Of a stretch of 64,000 nucleotides of DNA, positions 55,528-64,000 are shown one piece after another. The notes beneath the pieces are model-generated. The model was not told where the DNA came from and did no database searches. It was given only the letters and a program-made list of their open reading frames with translations. The translations under genes were made by a program, and so were the position numbers. Every line of letters starts with the position of its first letter. Within the stretch, counting starts at the first letter, position 1. The stretch spans positions 1 to 64,000 of the forward strand of contig NZ_PJBJ01000025.1 of the NCBI RefSeq assembly GCF_002836475.1, given 5' to 3'. Source of the stretch: Flavobacterium sp. ALD4 (lineage in GTDB: Bacteria > Bacteroidota > Bacteroidia > Flavobacteriales > Flavobacteriaceae).

Positions 55528-55833
55528 TTTTGTATTGTTTAAAGATTAATTGTTGCCATTTTACTTATAGTGTAAAGGTAATTGTATTTTAACAATGCAG
55601 TGTTACACGATTTTGGTATTAAGTTTCATTATTTACGTATTAAATTTTGAAACAACCGATAAGAGAAAGCTTTTTCTTACTTTATAGACCATTATGTTAA
55701 AGGGTTGTTAACCTATAGAAAACACTTAGTAAATGATTTTTAATGTAGATTTACTTTACTCCTTCATTTTTTTAATTTGCTAACACTTCAAGTCTTTTCT
55801 CTTCCGCTTTATTCTTTTTATTAAAATAGTCTT

Positions 55834-56456
55834 TCAATAAAAAATTATGTTTTGCAGTTTCCATTTTATTTTGGCATCAGGTAACATTTTAAACATTAAC
55901 CCAAAAAGCACTGAAATCAACGCAAAGGAAAATAAAAACTTTAATATGTTGAAAAAAAAATCGTGGAATCGTCTGTATATCCTTTAATCCAATTAGCCAT
56001 ACTGGACAAATCGGTACTGATAACTAGAAATACTAGAAGTAAAAAAGCGATTGCCAATATTAATCTAAATGAAAAGAGTCTTACTTTCAAAATAGTGAAG
56101 ATTCCTTTTTGTGGAAGTACTTCTGCAGGCCAAATTAAGTTTAATGACTTCTGCAATTCCACGAATAAGGCCTTTGATCCGCAGCGTAATACAATGACCT
56201 CGATTGTCGATCCCTAGACAGTGGATTTTGATTCGGTTGATTTGATAAGAATTTGACTGATTTGAACCGATGTTTCGAAGCTCAAAGTACTTGAAACGTA
56301 GTCTAAGATAATTTGATTTACATTTTCATTTCCAAAGAAATATCCTGAAATCGGAATGATCAATACTAATAATCCCGGTATACTAAAGATAGTATAGTAA
56401 GCAATAACTGCACTTTGTCTAAAGGGATATTTGTCGTTCCATTCATTAAAAGGCAT
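55834..56456 (-). pseudogene. Decayed YihY/BrkB-family membrane protein gene
   Basis: From about 56456: FNEWNDKYPFRQSAVIAYYT, IFSIPGLLVLIIPISGYFFG and SQILIKSTESKSTV-stop (TAG at the place of a Trp), then in the same frame GSTIEVIVLRCGSKALFVEL and QKSLNLIW. RLFSFRLILAIAFLLLVFLV continues to a stop. After a frameshift ISVLFGLMFKMLPDAKIKWK remains and the end is lost. The part missing at both ends shows it is not an active gene. YihY proteins are inner-membrane proteins of uncertain function. Confidence 0.85.
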
Positions 56457-56517
56457 CTTTAATAACAGTCCTATATTTTTGGTTTTAAATCATAAAAGCT
56501 GCTTCTTCAAGCATAAA

Positions 56518-56545
56518 AAAGGGCTGCATTTTACTACAGCCCTTT
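56518..56545 (-). terminator. Terminator after the 56684-57127 gene
   Basis: AAAGGGCTG pairs with CAGCCCTTT across 10 bases, with a T-run on the minus strand. It lies 139 bases downstream of the gene. Confidence 0.65.
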
Positions 56546-56683
56546 AACCAAACCGAACCAAAAAAATAATTATTGACCATAGACTCTTTTTTAACTATGA
56601 AATAAAAAAAGATTCAGCAATAACTATAAACGTATATAAATTGAGCGATTGTTATTTGTATTAATTAACCTGTTTTGAAAACA

Positions 56684-57127
56684 TTAAAAACTCCTTGTAC
56701 TTAGAATTACTTTGCTATCAGGATACTGTATTTCTGAATCTTTTTCAGCAGTTATAAATATTTTCGTAGGCTTCAGTGGAGTAACGGTTTCAAAAGTTGC
56801 TTTCAATTTTGAAGACAAAAAATTTGAATCACTTTTTATTTGACCAATGTTTTTAACCATTGAATCTTCCGTTTCCATCCAAACGACATAAGCATTTTTT
56901 GACGACTCAAGTCTACCCACCTCTGCCAGATTTTCTACTTTAATTTCTACTAAATAGTTCTTATTGTTATCCTTTGCTATTTTGACATCACCACGTGCGG
57001 CAGGAACGATAGTGGAAGTTTGAAAAGCGATCTTTTTAGCGCAAGAAGTAAAGGATGATGTTATAAGAATTACCAATATTCCTAAAAATATATTCTTTGT
57101 AATTGTATTAAAAGTTGTTTTTTTCAT
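56684..57127 (-). CDS. Lipoprotein with an RskA-C-like domain
   Basis: This 147-residue protein has a lipoprotein signal (lipobox FTSC near residue 29). The rest reads like the C-terminal domain of RskA-type anti-sigma factors: LVEIKVENLAEVGRLESSKN, AYVVWMETEDSMVKNIGQIK, FLSSKLKATFETVTPLKPTK and IFITAEKD. No sigma-binding domain or membrane helix is present, so it is not itself an anti-sigma factor. It may be a sensor or decoy, or an independent adhesive domain. It sits in the stress-related minus-strand group. Confidence 0.65.
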   Translation of the reverse strand: MKKTTFNTITKNIFLGILVILITSSFTSCAKKIAFQTSTIVPAARGDVKIAKDNNKNYLVEIKVENLAEVGRLESSKNAYVVWMETEDSMVKNIGQIKSDSNFLSSKLKATFETVTPLKPTKIFITAEKDSEIQYPDSKVILSTRSF

Positions 57128-57382
57128 AATTATTTTTAATTTGTTATTTAATAAATTTTATAAAATGCATCGGAACTGCAATCCTTAATAAAACCGAGTG
57201 TGATAAAGCGGACTCAATAATTAAGTAGGAGTGAAGGTAGTCTAAGCACACATTCTCTAGCTTAAATATGTTCTTATTATCAATGCTATTGTTTCATGTT
57301 CCTTTAATAACCCGGTTAAGAAATTCGCAGTACTAAATAGTTTTAAAAAATAGTTTGAACTACTTTATAACCGCAAATTTAA

Positions 57383-57595
57383 TCATTTTTTATCTTTTAC
57401 GATTAGTACAACTCCACCTATAATTAGTACTACACCCAAGATCGGTGACCATTGCACTGGATGACTTTGTTGTTTGTTGATCTCTACCGGACCTATGTCT
57501 ATTACTTTCTCTGTAGTCACATAATTAAATCCTGTGTAAAACATCATTATGGCTCCAATAATTATTAGTACGAATCCTATGTTTTTTGTATTCAT
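57383..57595 (-). CDS. DUF3185-like two-helix membrane protein (70 aa)
   Basis: This 70-residue protein has two membrane helices (NIGFVLIIIGAIMMFYTGF and PILGVVLIIGGVVLIV) flanking a short loop with VEINKQQSHPVQWSP. The arrangement is like DUF3185. Function unknown. It lies alone between gaps of ~250 bases that show no other genes (57128-57382 and 57596-57850). Confidence 0.7.
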   Translation of the reverse strand: MNTKNIGFVLIIIGAIMMFYTGFNYVTTEKVIDIGPVEINKQQSHPVQWSPILGVVLIIGGVVLIVKDKK

Positions 57596-57850
57596 GGATT
57601 TTAAATTTTTGATGTTAAAATTGACCGTTATTATTTTTTTAAATGCTACTTAGTCGAGGTGTCTTATTTAAAAAATAAATTGATAAAAATTTGGTTTTTA
57701 AGCCTGTATGAAAATAGTACGTAAAAATTAAATTGTATTTTTTTTTAATTTTAAATAATAGGACAATGATATAAAGCGTAATTATGATTAACGAGGTCAT
57801 AAGTCGTTCCCAATTAACGCTACTAATGCTATTTCAAATTTTGCTATTAC

Positions 57851-58051
57851 TTATGATTCATCTTTTGTTGTTCTAACTAAACTTATTCCCGATGTAAACA
57901 ATAGTAGTCCAAGTGTCCCGTATATTATCAATGCTTTAATATCTTGATTACCGCCTGAAGTATCCATAAATAATACTGCAGCATAAAGTAACGCTCCAAT
58001 ACCAATACCAAGAGCTGTCAGTAGTGCTCCAAAGGTTCTTTTAAGATTCAT
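57851..58051 (-). CDS. Two-helix membrane protein (66 aa)
   Basis: This 66-residue protein has two hydrophobic helices (TFGALLTALGIGIGALLYAA and ALIIYGTLGLLLFTSGISLV) with a short loop. I do not recognise a family. It belongs to the same minus-strand group of small membrane proteins. Confidence 0.6.
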   Translation of the reverse strand: MNLKRTFGALLTALGIGIGALLYAAVLFMDTSGGNQDIKALIIYGTLGLLLFTSGISLVRTTKDES

Positions 58052-58114
58052 AATTTTACTTTTTAAGATTTATAAATGTTATAACTTGTTTTTTTGATAG
58101 TAGGATCAATTAAA

Positions 58115-58282
58115 TTAAGAACTGAAAAGCGCAAAAGCATTAAGTATCCATATGATAGTCACAATTACAATTAGTGAATTGAATACATTTTTTATTGTTG
58201 TATCCATAGGAACATAAGTATTTATCAGCCAAAGTATAGCTCCGGTAAAAATTAAAACTAACAATATGCTGATTAATGACAT
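58115..58282 (-). CDS. Thivi_2564-like membrane protein (55 aa)
   Basis: The ATG at 58282 (MSLISILLVLIFTGAILWLI) is preferred over an in-frame TTG at 58312. The NTYVPMDTTIKNVFNSLIVI motif between the two helices is the signature of the Thivi_2564 family. Function unknown. It fits the group of tiny stress-related membrane proteins here. Confidence 0.8.
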   Translation of the reverse strand: MSLISILLVLIFTGAILWLINTYVPMDTTIKNVFNSLIVIVTIIWILNAFALFSS

Positions 58283-58453
58283 GATGGTAATTTGTGATTG
58301 TATTGTTACCAAAGATAAGGCCGTTATAGGTAGGATGTTTTATATAATTTGGATGAAAAGTTTCATCATTCACAGATTTTTTTAATGCAATTTGATGCGA
58401 AATAAACACCGTTTGCCAACAGGTATTCGGTACTTTTAAGTACTCTTATATTT

Positions 58454-59191
58454 TTATTGTGGTCGTGTAACGGTCTTCATTTGTAGTGTTACTGTAGTTT
58501 GCGCCATTATTCTTCTATTTATTGAAGATCCGGTTTTTAAATTAATTCCGGTTTGACTTACTATATTTTCCTCAAAATGGCTTGTAGTTCCCCGTGTAAC
58601 TGCACCAGCAGTTTGCCAAAAAATGGCTTTGGCTTGAGCACCTCCAGCTGACGTAATTTTAACTGTAGAACTCATATCAAGATTTCCGCCAACTTGGAAT
58701 ATCCATACATCAGTTAGGCTATCTGAAATTGCGATGTCAGTTGGAATCAAAAGATTGCCTGTCCAAGTATATAGTCCTATTTTAAGAGTTCTTGCTCCGA
58801 TACTTCCAGCTCCTAAGTTTAGATAATCAGGGTTGGAACGTCCTGTGGCATCAACTGTATATATCGTTGCGGTTACTTCATCACATTTTAATAAGATGGC
58901 TGCGCCTGTTATTGGGCTTGCGCCAACATCTACTGTAACAGCAGATTTATAAACATCCTTAATTCCTGTTTTAGAAAGAATCACAAAATTTCCGATAACA
59001 CCAAAATTTACACCTTTCAATTTCGAAATTTTAGGTTGAATAGCCGCGAACTTTTTAGCCGCGGTGATGGAAGTCGTTTCATATTTAGAATTTGCTACTA
59101 CAAGCTTCGAGGAATCCATATCTGTACTACAACTTGATATTACTCCAACCAATAGCATCGCTAAGATTGGAATTACCTTTAGTAACTTCAT
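58454..59191 (-). CDS. DUF3494 ice-binding-type lipoprotein with internal deletion
   Basis: The ATG at 59191 starts a lipoprotein signal (KLLKVIPILAMLLVGVISSC), preferred to 59224. It then shows DUF3494 text: FGVIGNFVILSKTGIKDVYK, AAILLKCDEVTATIYTVDA, GAGSIGARTLKIGLYTWTGN, DVWIFQVGGNLDMSSTVKIT and AKAIFWQTAGAVTRGTTSHF. The helix that usually sits between the TIYTVDA and TGRSNPD segments (about 25-30 residues with an ARD-like or ETAYTDAAGRT pattern) is missing. The rest is collinear, so it is an in-frame loss. It may still fold, but this helix normally runs along the beta-solenoid and stabilises it. Confidence 0.85.
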   Translation of the reverse strand: MKLLKVIPILAMLLVGVISSCSTDMDSSKLVVANSKYETTSITAAKKFAAIQPKISKLKGVNFGVIGNFVILSKTGIKDVYKSAVTVDVGASPITGAAILLKCDEVTATIYTVDATGRSNPDYLNLGAGSIGARTLKIGLYTWTGNLLIPTDIAISDSLTDVWIFQVGGNLDMSSTVKITSAGGAQAKAIFWQTAGAVTRGTTSHFEENIVSQTGINLKTGSSINRRIMAQTTVTLQMKTVTRPQ

Positions 59192-59321
59192 AAATTTGGG
59201 TTTAAAATATGAAGTAATTATCACTTTTCAAATTTGATAATATTATTGTCTAAATAGTTATAGTAAAATAGGTGAAAATTTCATATAAATAGCGAAATTG
59301 AGTCGTCTTTTGATTCATACT

Positions 59322-59363
59322 AAAAAGAGCTAAGCCTCTCATCTGAGAGGCTTAGCTCTTTTT
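59322..59363 (-). terminator. 19-bp perfect terminator of the kinase operon
   Basis: AAAAAGAGCTAAGCCTCTC pairs fully with GAGAGGCTTAGCTCTTTTT across ATCT, 39 bases after the response-regulator gene on the minus strand. Confidence 0.92.
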
Positions 59364-59401
59364 GGGTGTATTCTTTCAAAGTAATACTATCAACAAGATT
59401 T

Positions 59402-59836
59402 TTACATTCTGGCCATATACCAATTTAATTCTTTTTCGATTCTTTCAAAATGGAAATAGGCCGTGATGTTTTTTTGAAGTCTCAAGAAAGAAGTTTCGCT
59501 TTTTACGACATAATCAAAAGCTTTGTGATGCATGCAACTAATGGCGACATCGATTTTATCTTGGGAGGATAACATTACAACTGGAATATTTGGATCAAAC
59601 TCTTTAATCTTGTCTAAGGTTTCTATTCCGTTAATTGCATTTTTATCTATACCATCCAAATGGTAATCAAGGATGATTACATCTGGTTTTTTGTCTAAAT
59701 TTGCTAAACATAGCTCTCCCGTTGCATATGTTTCAACAATAAAATCGGTATGGTGAAGAAATTCGATTTCTAAAGACTTTAGAAAAACGGCATCATCATC
59801 GACTAAAAACAGTTTTATTTTCTCTTCGTTTTTCAT
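59402..59836 (-). CDS. Single-domain response regulator
   Basis: This 144-residue protein is a lone receiver domain: KLFLVDDDAVFLKSLEIEFL, the acidic pocket DDD, the phosphoacceptor Asp in DVIILDYHLDGIDK, the Thr/Ser in VVMLSSQDKID and the Lys in YVVKSETSF. There is no output domain, so it acts by protein contact, perhaps as a shuttle to or from the hybrid kinase. It overlaps the kinase gene by 4 bases, so the two are coupled. It is the last gene of the operon. Confidence 0.95.
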   Translation of the reverse strand: MKNEEKIKLFLVDDDAVFLKSLEIEFLHHTDFIVETYATGELCLANLDKKPDVIILDYHLDGIDKNAINGIETLDKIKEFDPNIPVVMLSSQDKIDVAISCMHHKAFDYVVKSETSFLRLQKNITAYFHFERIEKELNWYMARM

Positions 59837-62800
59837 AAGTTTTTGTTTTTTATATTATTAAATTCTATTTCTAACTCTTCGCAAGCTTGGTTGCAAACCT
59901 TTGAAAGTTGCAATACCAAATTATCTAGCTCTTCCTTTTGATCCTCCATGTTACCCGTATAACTTTGAATTTTTTTTGCCATGTCTTCAAACTCTTGGCT
60001 CATACCCATTATGGAAAAGGAAGGTACCATTTTGTGGGCGGAGGCCTTAAGTAACACCCAATCCTTGTTTAGCATGCTTTCCTTCATTGCAGTTACTAAC
60101 GGAGGTGTCTGCTGTAAATAAGCAGCAATCATTTCCATCATTAATTTAGGATTAGATTTAGTACGGGAATTTAAATATCCTAAATCAATACATTTTTCAT
60201 TTTTGGGGGCTATATTTTTTTTAATCTCTTTCACTTTTTTGGATGACGGTTTCCTAACAATGCCTACGATTTTACTATATAATAATCGCTCATCAACCGG
60301 TTTTGCGATGTAATCATTCATACCCACGGATTTACATTTGGCTAAATCTACGGTAGTAACATCGGCTGTTAATGCAATAATGGGAATTTTAGAATTCATT
60401 GTTGTTCTGATATATTCTGTCGCTTCAAATCCATTCATTTCAGGCATTTGAAGATCCATCAATATCACATCATAAGAATTTTTTTGCATCTTTTCAACCG
60501 CTATTTTTCCGTTTTCGGCAATATCACGTTCGAATCCAAAATCATCCAATAGTGTTTTCATCAATAACTGATTCAATGGAATATCTTCAACCACTAAAAC
60601 TTTGATGTTTTTACTGCCTTTATCTAATTCAAGTATTTCGGTTTCCAGTTCTGCTTCGGCAGTTGTTTTTTGGAAACTCAATCTAAAACTAAAGGTAGTT
60701 CCTTCACCAACTTTACTTAGGACATCAATACTTCCTCCTTGAGGCTCGACTAACTGTTTAACGATAGCTAAACCTAGTCCGGTTCCACCATAAATTCTGG
60801 ACGTCCCACTTGAAGCTTGTTGGAAATTATCAAATATAGATGCTAATTTTTCTTTTGGAATCCCAATTCCGGTATCGGTCACTGCAAATTCTATGGTAAC
60901 ATTTTCTGCATCTTCGTCAATTAGACACACGCGGACAGTGATTTTTCCTATGGTTGTAAATTTGACTGCATTACTGACCAAATTTAAAATAATCTGATGC
61001 AAACGAATCGGATCTCCCACTATTACCTCAGGTATATTAGGATCGTATTCTTTAATTAATTTTAAATTTTTCTCTTGAATTTTTGTTTCGAATAAATGAA
61101 GCATCGATGAAATGGATGACTTCACTTTAAAAGGTGTTTTTTCAAAGGACATTTTCCCGGAATCTACTTTTGCTAAATCTAAAATATCATTTATAAGTAC
61201 AATAAGCGCATCACCACTCATTTTTATGGCATTTAGGTATTCTTTTTGTTTTGAAGTCAAATCTGTTTTAAGTACCACCTTTGTGAAACCAATAATGGCA
61301 TTCATTGGTGTACGTATTTCGTGACTCATATTTGACAAAAATTGTTGTTTTGCTTTTACGGCATTTTCTGCAGTTAAAGTGGCATTTTCAGCATTTCGTT
61401 TTTCTTCTTCGGCAATTCCTGTTGCGAGTTCAGCAAATACTTTAGCTTCTATTAGTTCCGTCTCAATTCTTTTTTGGTCTGTAATATCTCTTGCTACTAC
61501 AACCACACCAAGTACATTTCCTTGATCATCTTTATAAACCGATCCGTTGAATAAGACATCTGTCAATTTACCGTTTTTGTGACGAAGAGTAAGCGGGGAG
61601 TCAGCAACAGAGGCTTTTGCGAATACTTCTTGATATACTTCCCTTGCCATTTGAGGGTCGGTGAAATAAGCAAAGAAATCAGAACCGGTTAGAAGCTCTC
61701 GCTCCATACCCGTAATCTGGATTGTCGCTTCATTCATATCGGTGATCTTTCCTTCAATACTGATGGTAACTAATGGGTCAAGACTTGCCTCAATAAGACT
61801 CAGCGAATAATTGGAAAGTAATTTTTGGGCGGTAACGTCCCTAGCAACAATCACGACACCCAATACATTTCCTTGTGGATCTTTATATACTGATCCGTTG
61901 AATAAAACATCAGTCAGTTTTCCATCCTTGTGACGAATTGTAAGTGGAGAATCGGCAACAGATCCTTTTGCAAATACTTCCTGATATACTTCTCTGGCCA
62001 TCTGGGGTTCTGTGAAATAGTTAAAGAAATCAGAACCAATCAGTTTTTCACGTTCCATTCCTGTAATTCGGACTGTGGCCTCATTCATATCAGTAATCTT
62101 TCCTTCGATACTAATGGTAACCAAGGGATCAAGACTTGCTTCAATGAGACTAAGCGAATAATTAGAAAGCATTTTTTGTGAGGTCACATCTCTTGCGGCA
62201 GCAAAGACACCCAACACTTCGCCTTTATCATCTTTATAGACAGACGCATTATATAATACATCTGTTAGTTTTCCGTTTAAATGTTTAATAGTTAGAGCGT
62301 AATCAGAAACAAAACTTTTTTCAAACACTTGAATATAAGCTTGTCTTGCTCTTTCAGGTTCTGTAAAATAATTGGAAAAGTCTGTTCCTATTAAATTTTC
62401 GAGTGGAATACCGGTGACCGTCATTAATGCATGATTTCCATCAGTGATCTGCCCTTCGGCGTTGATAGTAACAAGAGGGTCTAAACTTGCCTCAAGTATA
62501 CTACGGGTATATAAAGCCGCTTGCTTTTGTTTTGTAACATCACGCGCAACTATTACAATTCCCAATACTTTTCCGACATCGTTTTTATAAACAGATCCGT
62601 TAAATAAAACATCAGTTAATTTTCCGTCTTTGTGGCAAAGGGTAAGAGGCGAATCAATTACAAAACCGTTTGCAAATACTTCCTCGTAGACTTCCCTTGC
62701 CATATTAGGGTGAGTGAAATAATTAAAGAAATCAGATCCTATTAACTCTTCGCGTTTAACACCGGTAATTTTAACGGTAGCCTCGTTCATATCAGTAATC

Positions 62801-63540
62801 TTACCGTCAATATTGATAGTGATTAGTGGGTCTAAGCTAGCTTCAATAAGACTTAGGGAATAATTAGAAAGTAATTTTTGCGAAGCAGTAAATAGTTCTA
62901 ATTCGTCATTTCTTACTTTTAAACTTTTAACAATAATAAAAACTAGCGTAAAAACAACAAATATTAAAATCAAAAGTAAGAAGAACAGTATTTCTGAGTT
63001 TTGAATACTATTTTCGTTTTCTGATTTCCTTAGTTTAAGAGCATTATATTCATCTATATTGATTTTAGAAATTATACTTTTAATTTCATCAGTAATAACC
63101 TTACCGTCCTTTAGAATGGCAATCTTTTCATTTTCATCTAATAATTCAAATTTCCTGTCATCAATAATTTTTTGCAGTAAAACCAATTTTTTACCAGTCA
63201 TTATTTTTAATGAATCTACCTGAATATTTTGAGCAGTATTATCGTAGGTTAACACTGATAAATCCGAAAGGTTTCTATTCATGGCCTTTACCGCATTATT
63301 GAACGTCTCTAGATAAACATCGTTTTCAGATATGATGTACCCTCTTACTCCAGTTTCAATATCAAGAATATCTAATAGAACATTGTCATTTTTTCGTAAG
63401 ACCTCCTGCGCATGTTCTGCTGAGTCGCTGCTTGACTTCGCTTTTTGGTTATTATAGTAGAAAACGCCTAAAACAGTAGTCAATATGATCGCTACCAAGA
63501 TGTAATAAAGTTGAAATCTTTTTTCTGAAATTAATTTCAT
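59833..63540 (-). CDS. CHASE3/four-PAS hybrid histidine kinase with Hpt domain
   Basis: This 1235-residue kinase has a membrane helix (about 11-28), a CHASE3 extracytoplasmic sensor (30-180, ETGVRGYIISEND), and a second helix (about 184-206). Four PAS domains of ~116 residues each follow (about 224-340, 342-456, 457-572, 573-690), near-identical except the second. Next are HisKA with His740 in NMSHEIRTPMNAIIGF, an ATPase domain (Asn857 in LVSNAVKF, TDTGIGIP, GGTGLGLAIV), a receiver with Asp1029 in ILMDLQMPEMNG, and an Hpt domain with His1169 in KASAHKMVPS. It can therefore run a full four-step phosphorelay within one chain. Confidence 0.96.
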   Translation of the reverse strand: MKLISEKRFQLYYILVAIILTTVLGVFYYNNQKAKSSSDSAEHAQEVLRKNDNVLLDILDIETGVRGYIISENDVYLETFNNAVKAMNRNLSDLSVLTYDNTAQNIQVDSLKIMTGKKLVLLQKIIDDRKFELLDENEKIAILKDGKVITDEIKSIISKINIDEYNALKLRKSENENSIQNSEILFFLLLILIFVVFTLVFIIVKSLKVRNDELELFTASQKLLSNYSLSLIEASLDPLITINIDGKITDMNEATVKITGVKREELIGSDFFNYFTHPNMAREVYEEVFANGFVIDSPLTLCHKDGKLTDVLFNGSVYKNDVGKVLGIVIVARDVTKQKQAALYTRSILEASLDPLVTINAEGQITDGNHALMTVTGIPLENLIGTDFSNYFTEPERARQAYIQVFEKSFVSDYALTIKHLNGKLTDVLYNASVYKDDKGEVLGVFAAARDVTSQKMLSNYSLSLIEASLDPLVTISIEGKITDMNEATVRITGMEREKLIGSDFFNYFTEPQMAREVYQEVFAKGSVADSPLTIRHKDGKLTDVLFNGSVYKDPQGNVLGVVIVARDVTAQKLLSNYSLSLIEASLDPLVTISIEGKITDMNEATIQITGMERELLTGSDFFAYFTDPQMAREVYQEVFAKASVADSPLTLRHKNGKLTDVLFNGSVYKDDQGNVLGVVVVARDITDQKRIETELIEAKVFAELATGIAEEEKRNAENATLTAENAVKAKQQFLSNMSHEIRTPMNAIIGFTKVVLKTDLTSKQKEYLNAIKMSGDALIVLINDILDLAKVDSGKMSFEKTPFKVKSSISSMLHLFETKIQEKNLKLIKEYDPNIPEVIVGDPIRLHQIILNLVSNAVKFTTIGKITVRVCLIDEDAENVTIEFAVTDTGIGIPKEKLASIFDNFQQASSGTSRIYGGTGLGLAIVKQLVEPQGGSIDVLSKVGEGTTFSFRLSFQKTTAEAELETEILELDKGSKNIKVLVVEDIPLNQLLMKTLLDDFGFERDIAENGKIAVEKMQKNSYDVILMDLQMPEMNGFEATEYIRTTMNSKIPIIALTADVTTVDLAKCKSVGMNDYIAKPVDERLLYSKIVGIVRKPSSKKVKEIKKNIAPKNEKCIDLGYLNSRTKSNPKLMMEMIAAYLQQTPPLVTAMKESMLNKDWVLLKASAHKMVPSFSIMGMSQEFEDMAKKIQSYTGNMEDQKEELDNLVLQLSKVCNQACEELEIEFNNIKNKNL
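61471..62871 (-). repeat. Four tandem PAS-coding repeats (~348 bp each)
   Basis: The DNA for the four PAS domains is repeated with a period of about 348 bases. The most similar are the third and fourth units: SLIEASLDPLVTISIEGKIT occurs in identical form in both. Such near-identity suggests recent duplication and a risk of unit gain or loss by recombination. Confidence 0.75.
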
Positions 63541-63554
63541 GGTGTTTTTAAAAC

Positions 63555-64000
63555 TTAATTTGCATTTTTATTCTTTTCAGTTCCAACTCCAATTTCTTCA
63601 ATGGGGCTTCGTCTTTTATCTTTCAAATTTTTAAAGTGAGAAGGAGAGAGTCCTGTTACTTTCTTAAACTGACTTGATAAATGCGCAACACTGCTATAGC
63701 CCATTTTCCATGCAATTTCTGTGATATTGTGTTCTCCATATATAATCAATTCTTTAACCCGTTCCGTTTTATGGGAAATGATAAAATGTTCAATTGTTGT
63801 TCCTTGAACTTCAGAGAACAGATTCGATAAATAAGTATAGTCGTGATCCAACTTCTCGCTTAAATAAATAGAAAAATTTACTTTGATAACTTCATCCGAG
63901 TGGTGAACCATTTGGATAATTACATTTTTAATTTTTTCTATGAGCATGGACTTTTTATCATCCATTAGCTCAAAGCCAGCACTTACTAGACCTGCTTTAA
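63555..64000 (-). CDS. AraC-family regulator, 5' partial
   Basis: The visible 148 residues (to the window edge) end in an AraC helix-turn-helix pair (HNITEIAWKMGYSSVAHLSS and QFKKVTGLSPSHFKNLKDKR). An ATG at 63965 exists, but the frame stays open upstream (KAGLVSAGFELMDDKKS), where a heavy-metal-associated-like N-terminal domain is typical for this family. The true start is probably beyond the window. It is co-directional with the kinase and 14 bases before it, so this regulator may be part of the same operon and respond to the kinase. Confidence 0.85.
   Translation of the reverse strand, partial: KAGLVSAGFELMDDKKSMLIEKIKNVIIQMVHHSDEVIKVNFSIYLSEKLDHDYTYLSNLFSEVQGTTIEHFIISHKTERVKELIIYGEHNITEIAWKMGYSSVAHLSSQFKKVTGLSPSHFKNLKDKRRSPIEEIGVGTEKNKNAN

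Overview
The window looks like a chromosomal segment of a Flavobacterium-like member of the Bacteroidota. The evidence is the low GC content, TAnnTTTG-type promoter elements, TonB-dependent receptors with carboxypeptidase-like N-termini, menaquinone (men) genes, lipoproteins, DUF3494 ice-binding-type proteins, and intergenic repeats that resemble those common in Flavobacterium. Two DUF3494 proteins hint at a cold or icy habitat. I see no rRNA, tRNA, CRISPR array or insertion sequence.

Region by region. (1) 2-12767: four large secreted, repeat-rich surface proteins (one cut by the window edge) built from phage-tail-fibre-like, IPT/TIG, Ig-like, LamG, beta-helix, fibrinogen-like, YadA-head-like and DUF1566 modules. 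A decayed copy of a tRNA-dihydrouridine synthase gene and a broken thioredoxin-like gene lie between them. (2) 13001-20507: an intact dus gene, then an ECF sigma/anti-sigma pair divergent from a DUF4331 locus. There the DUF4331 protein is split into two exported polypeptides, followed by a TPR lipoprotein and a TonB-dependent receptor. I think this is the most interesting system in the window. (3) 20667-35505: housekeeping genes including glutathione peroxidase, a GNAT acetyltransferase, an M28 peptidase and an S1/CvfB-like protein, with menD, menB, menA and menC scattered on one strand, a bPH2 pair and a UPF0173 hydrolase. (4) 35610-46952: a gene-decay zone. Intact genes (outer-membrane protein, hybrid kinase, MscS channel, APC permease, DinB and NTF2-like proteins, Old Yellow Enzyme) alternate with remnants of a cation/proton antiporter (two remnants), MscS, a SHOCT protein, class I FBP aldolase and the tail of menC. 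(5) 47347-59191: an envelope and stress region with an OmpA-family protein, a Big_5/DUF3494 protein, a group of tiny membrane proteins (YtxH, lmo0937, CsbD-like, Thivi_2564-like, DUF3185-like), a DUF4382 lipoprotein and further pseudogenes (kinase-like, beta-barrel, YihY). (6) 59402-64000: a CHASE3/four-PAS hybrid kinase with an Hpt domain, its response regulator, and an AraC-type regulator that runs off the window.

How the genes work together. Sigma and anti-sigma probably control uptake or envelope genes, of which the divergent DUF4331/TPR/TonB-receptor locus is the natural candidate. The men genes supply menaquinone for respiration. The 52-58 kb group reads like a general stress regulon. 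At least eleven decayed genes or fragments, most with several independent lesions, indicate active gene loss rather than a few sequencing errors.
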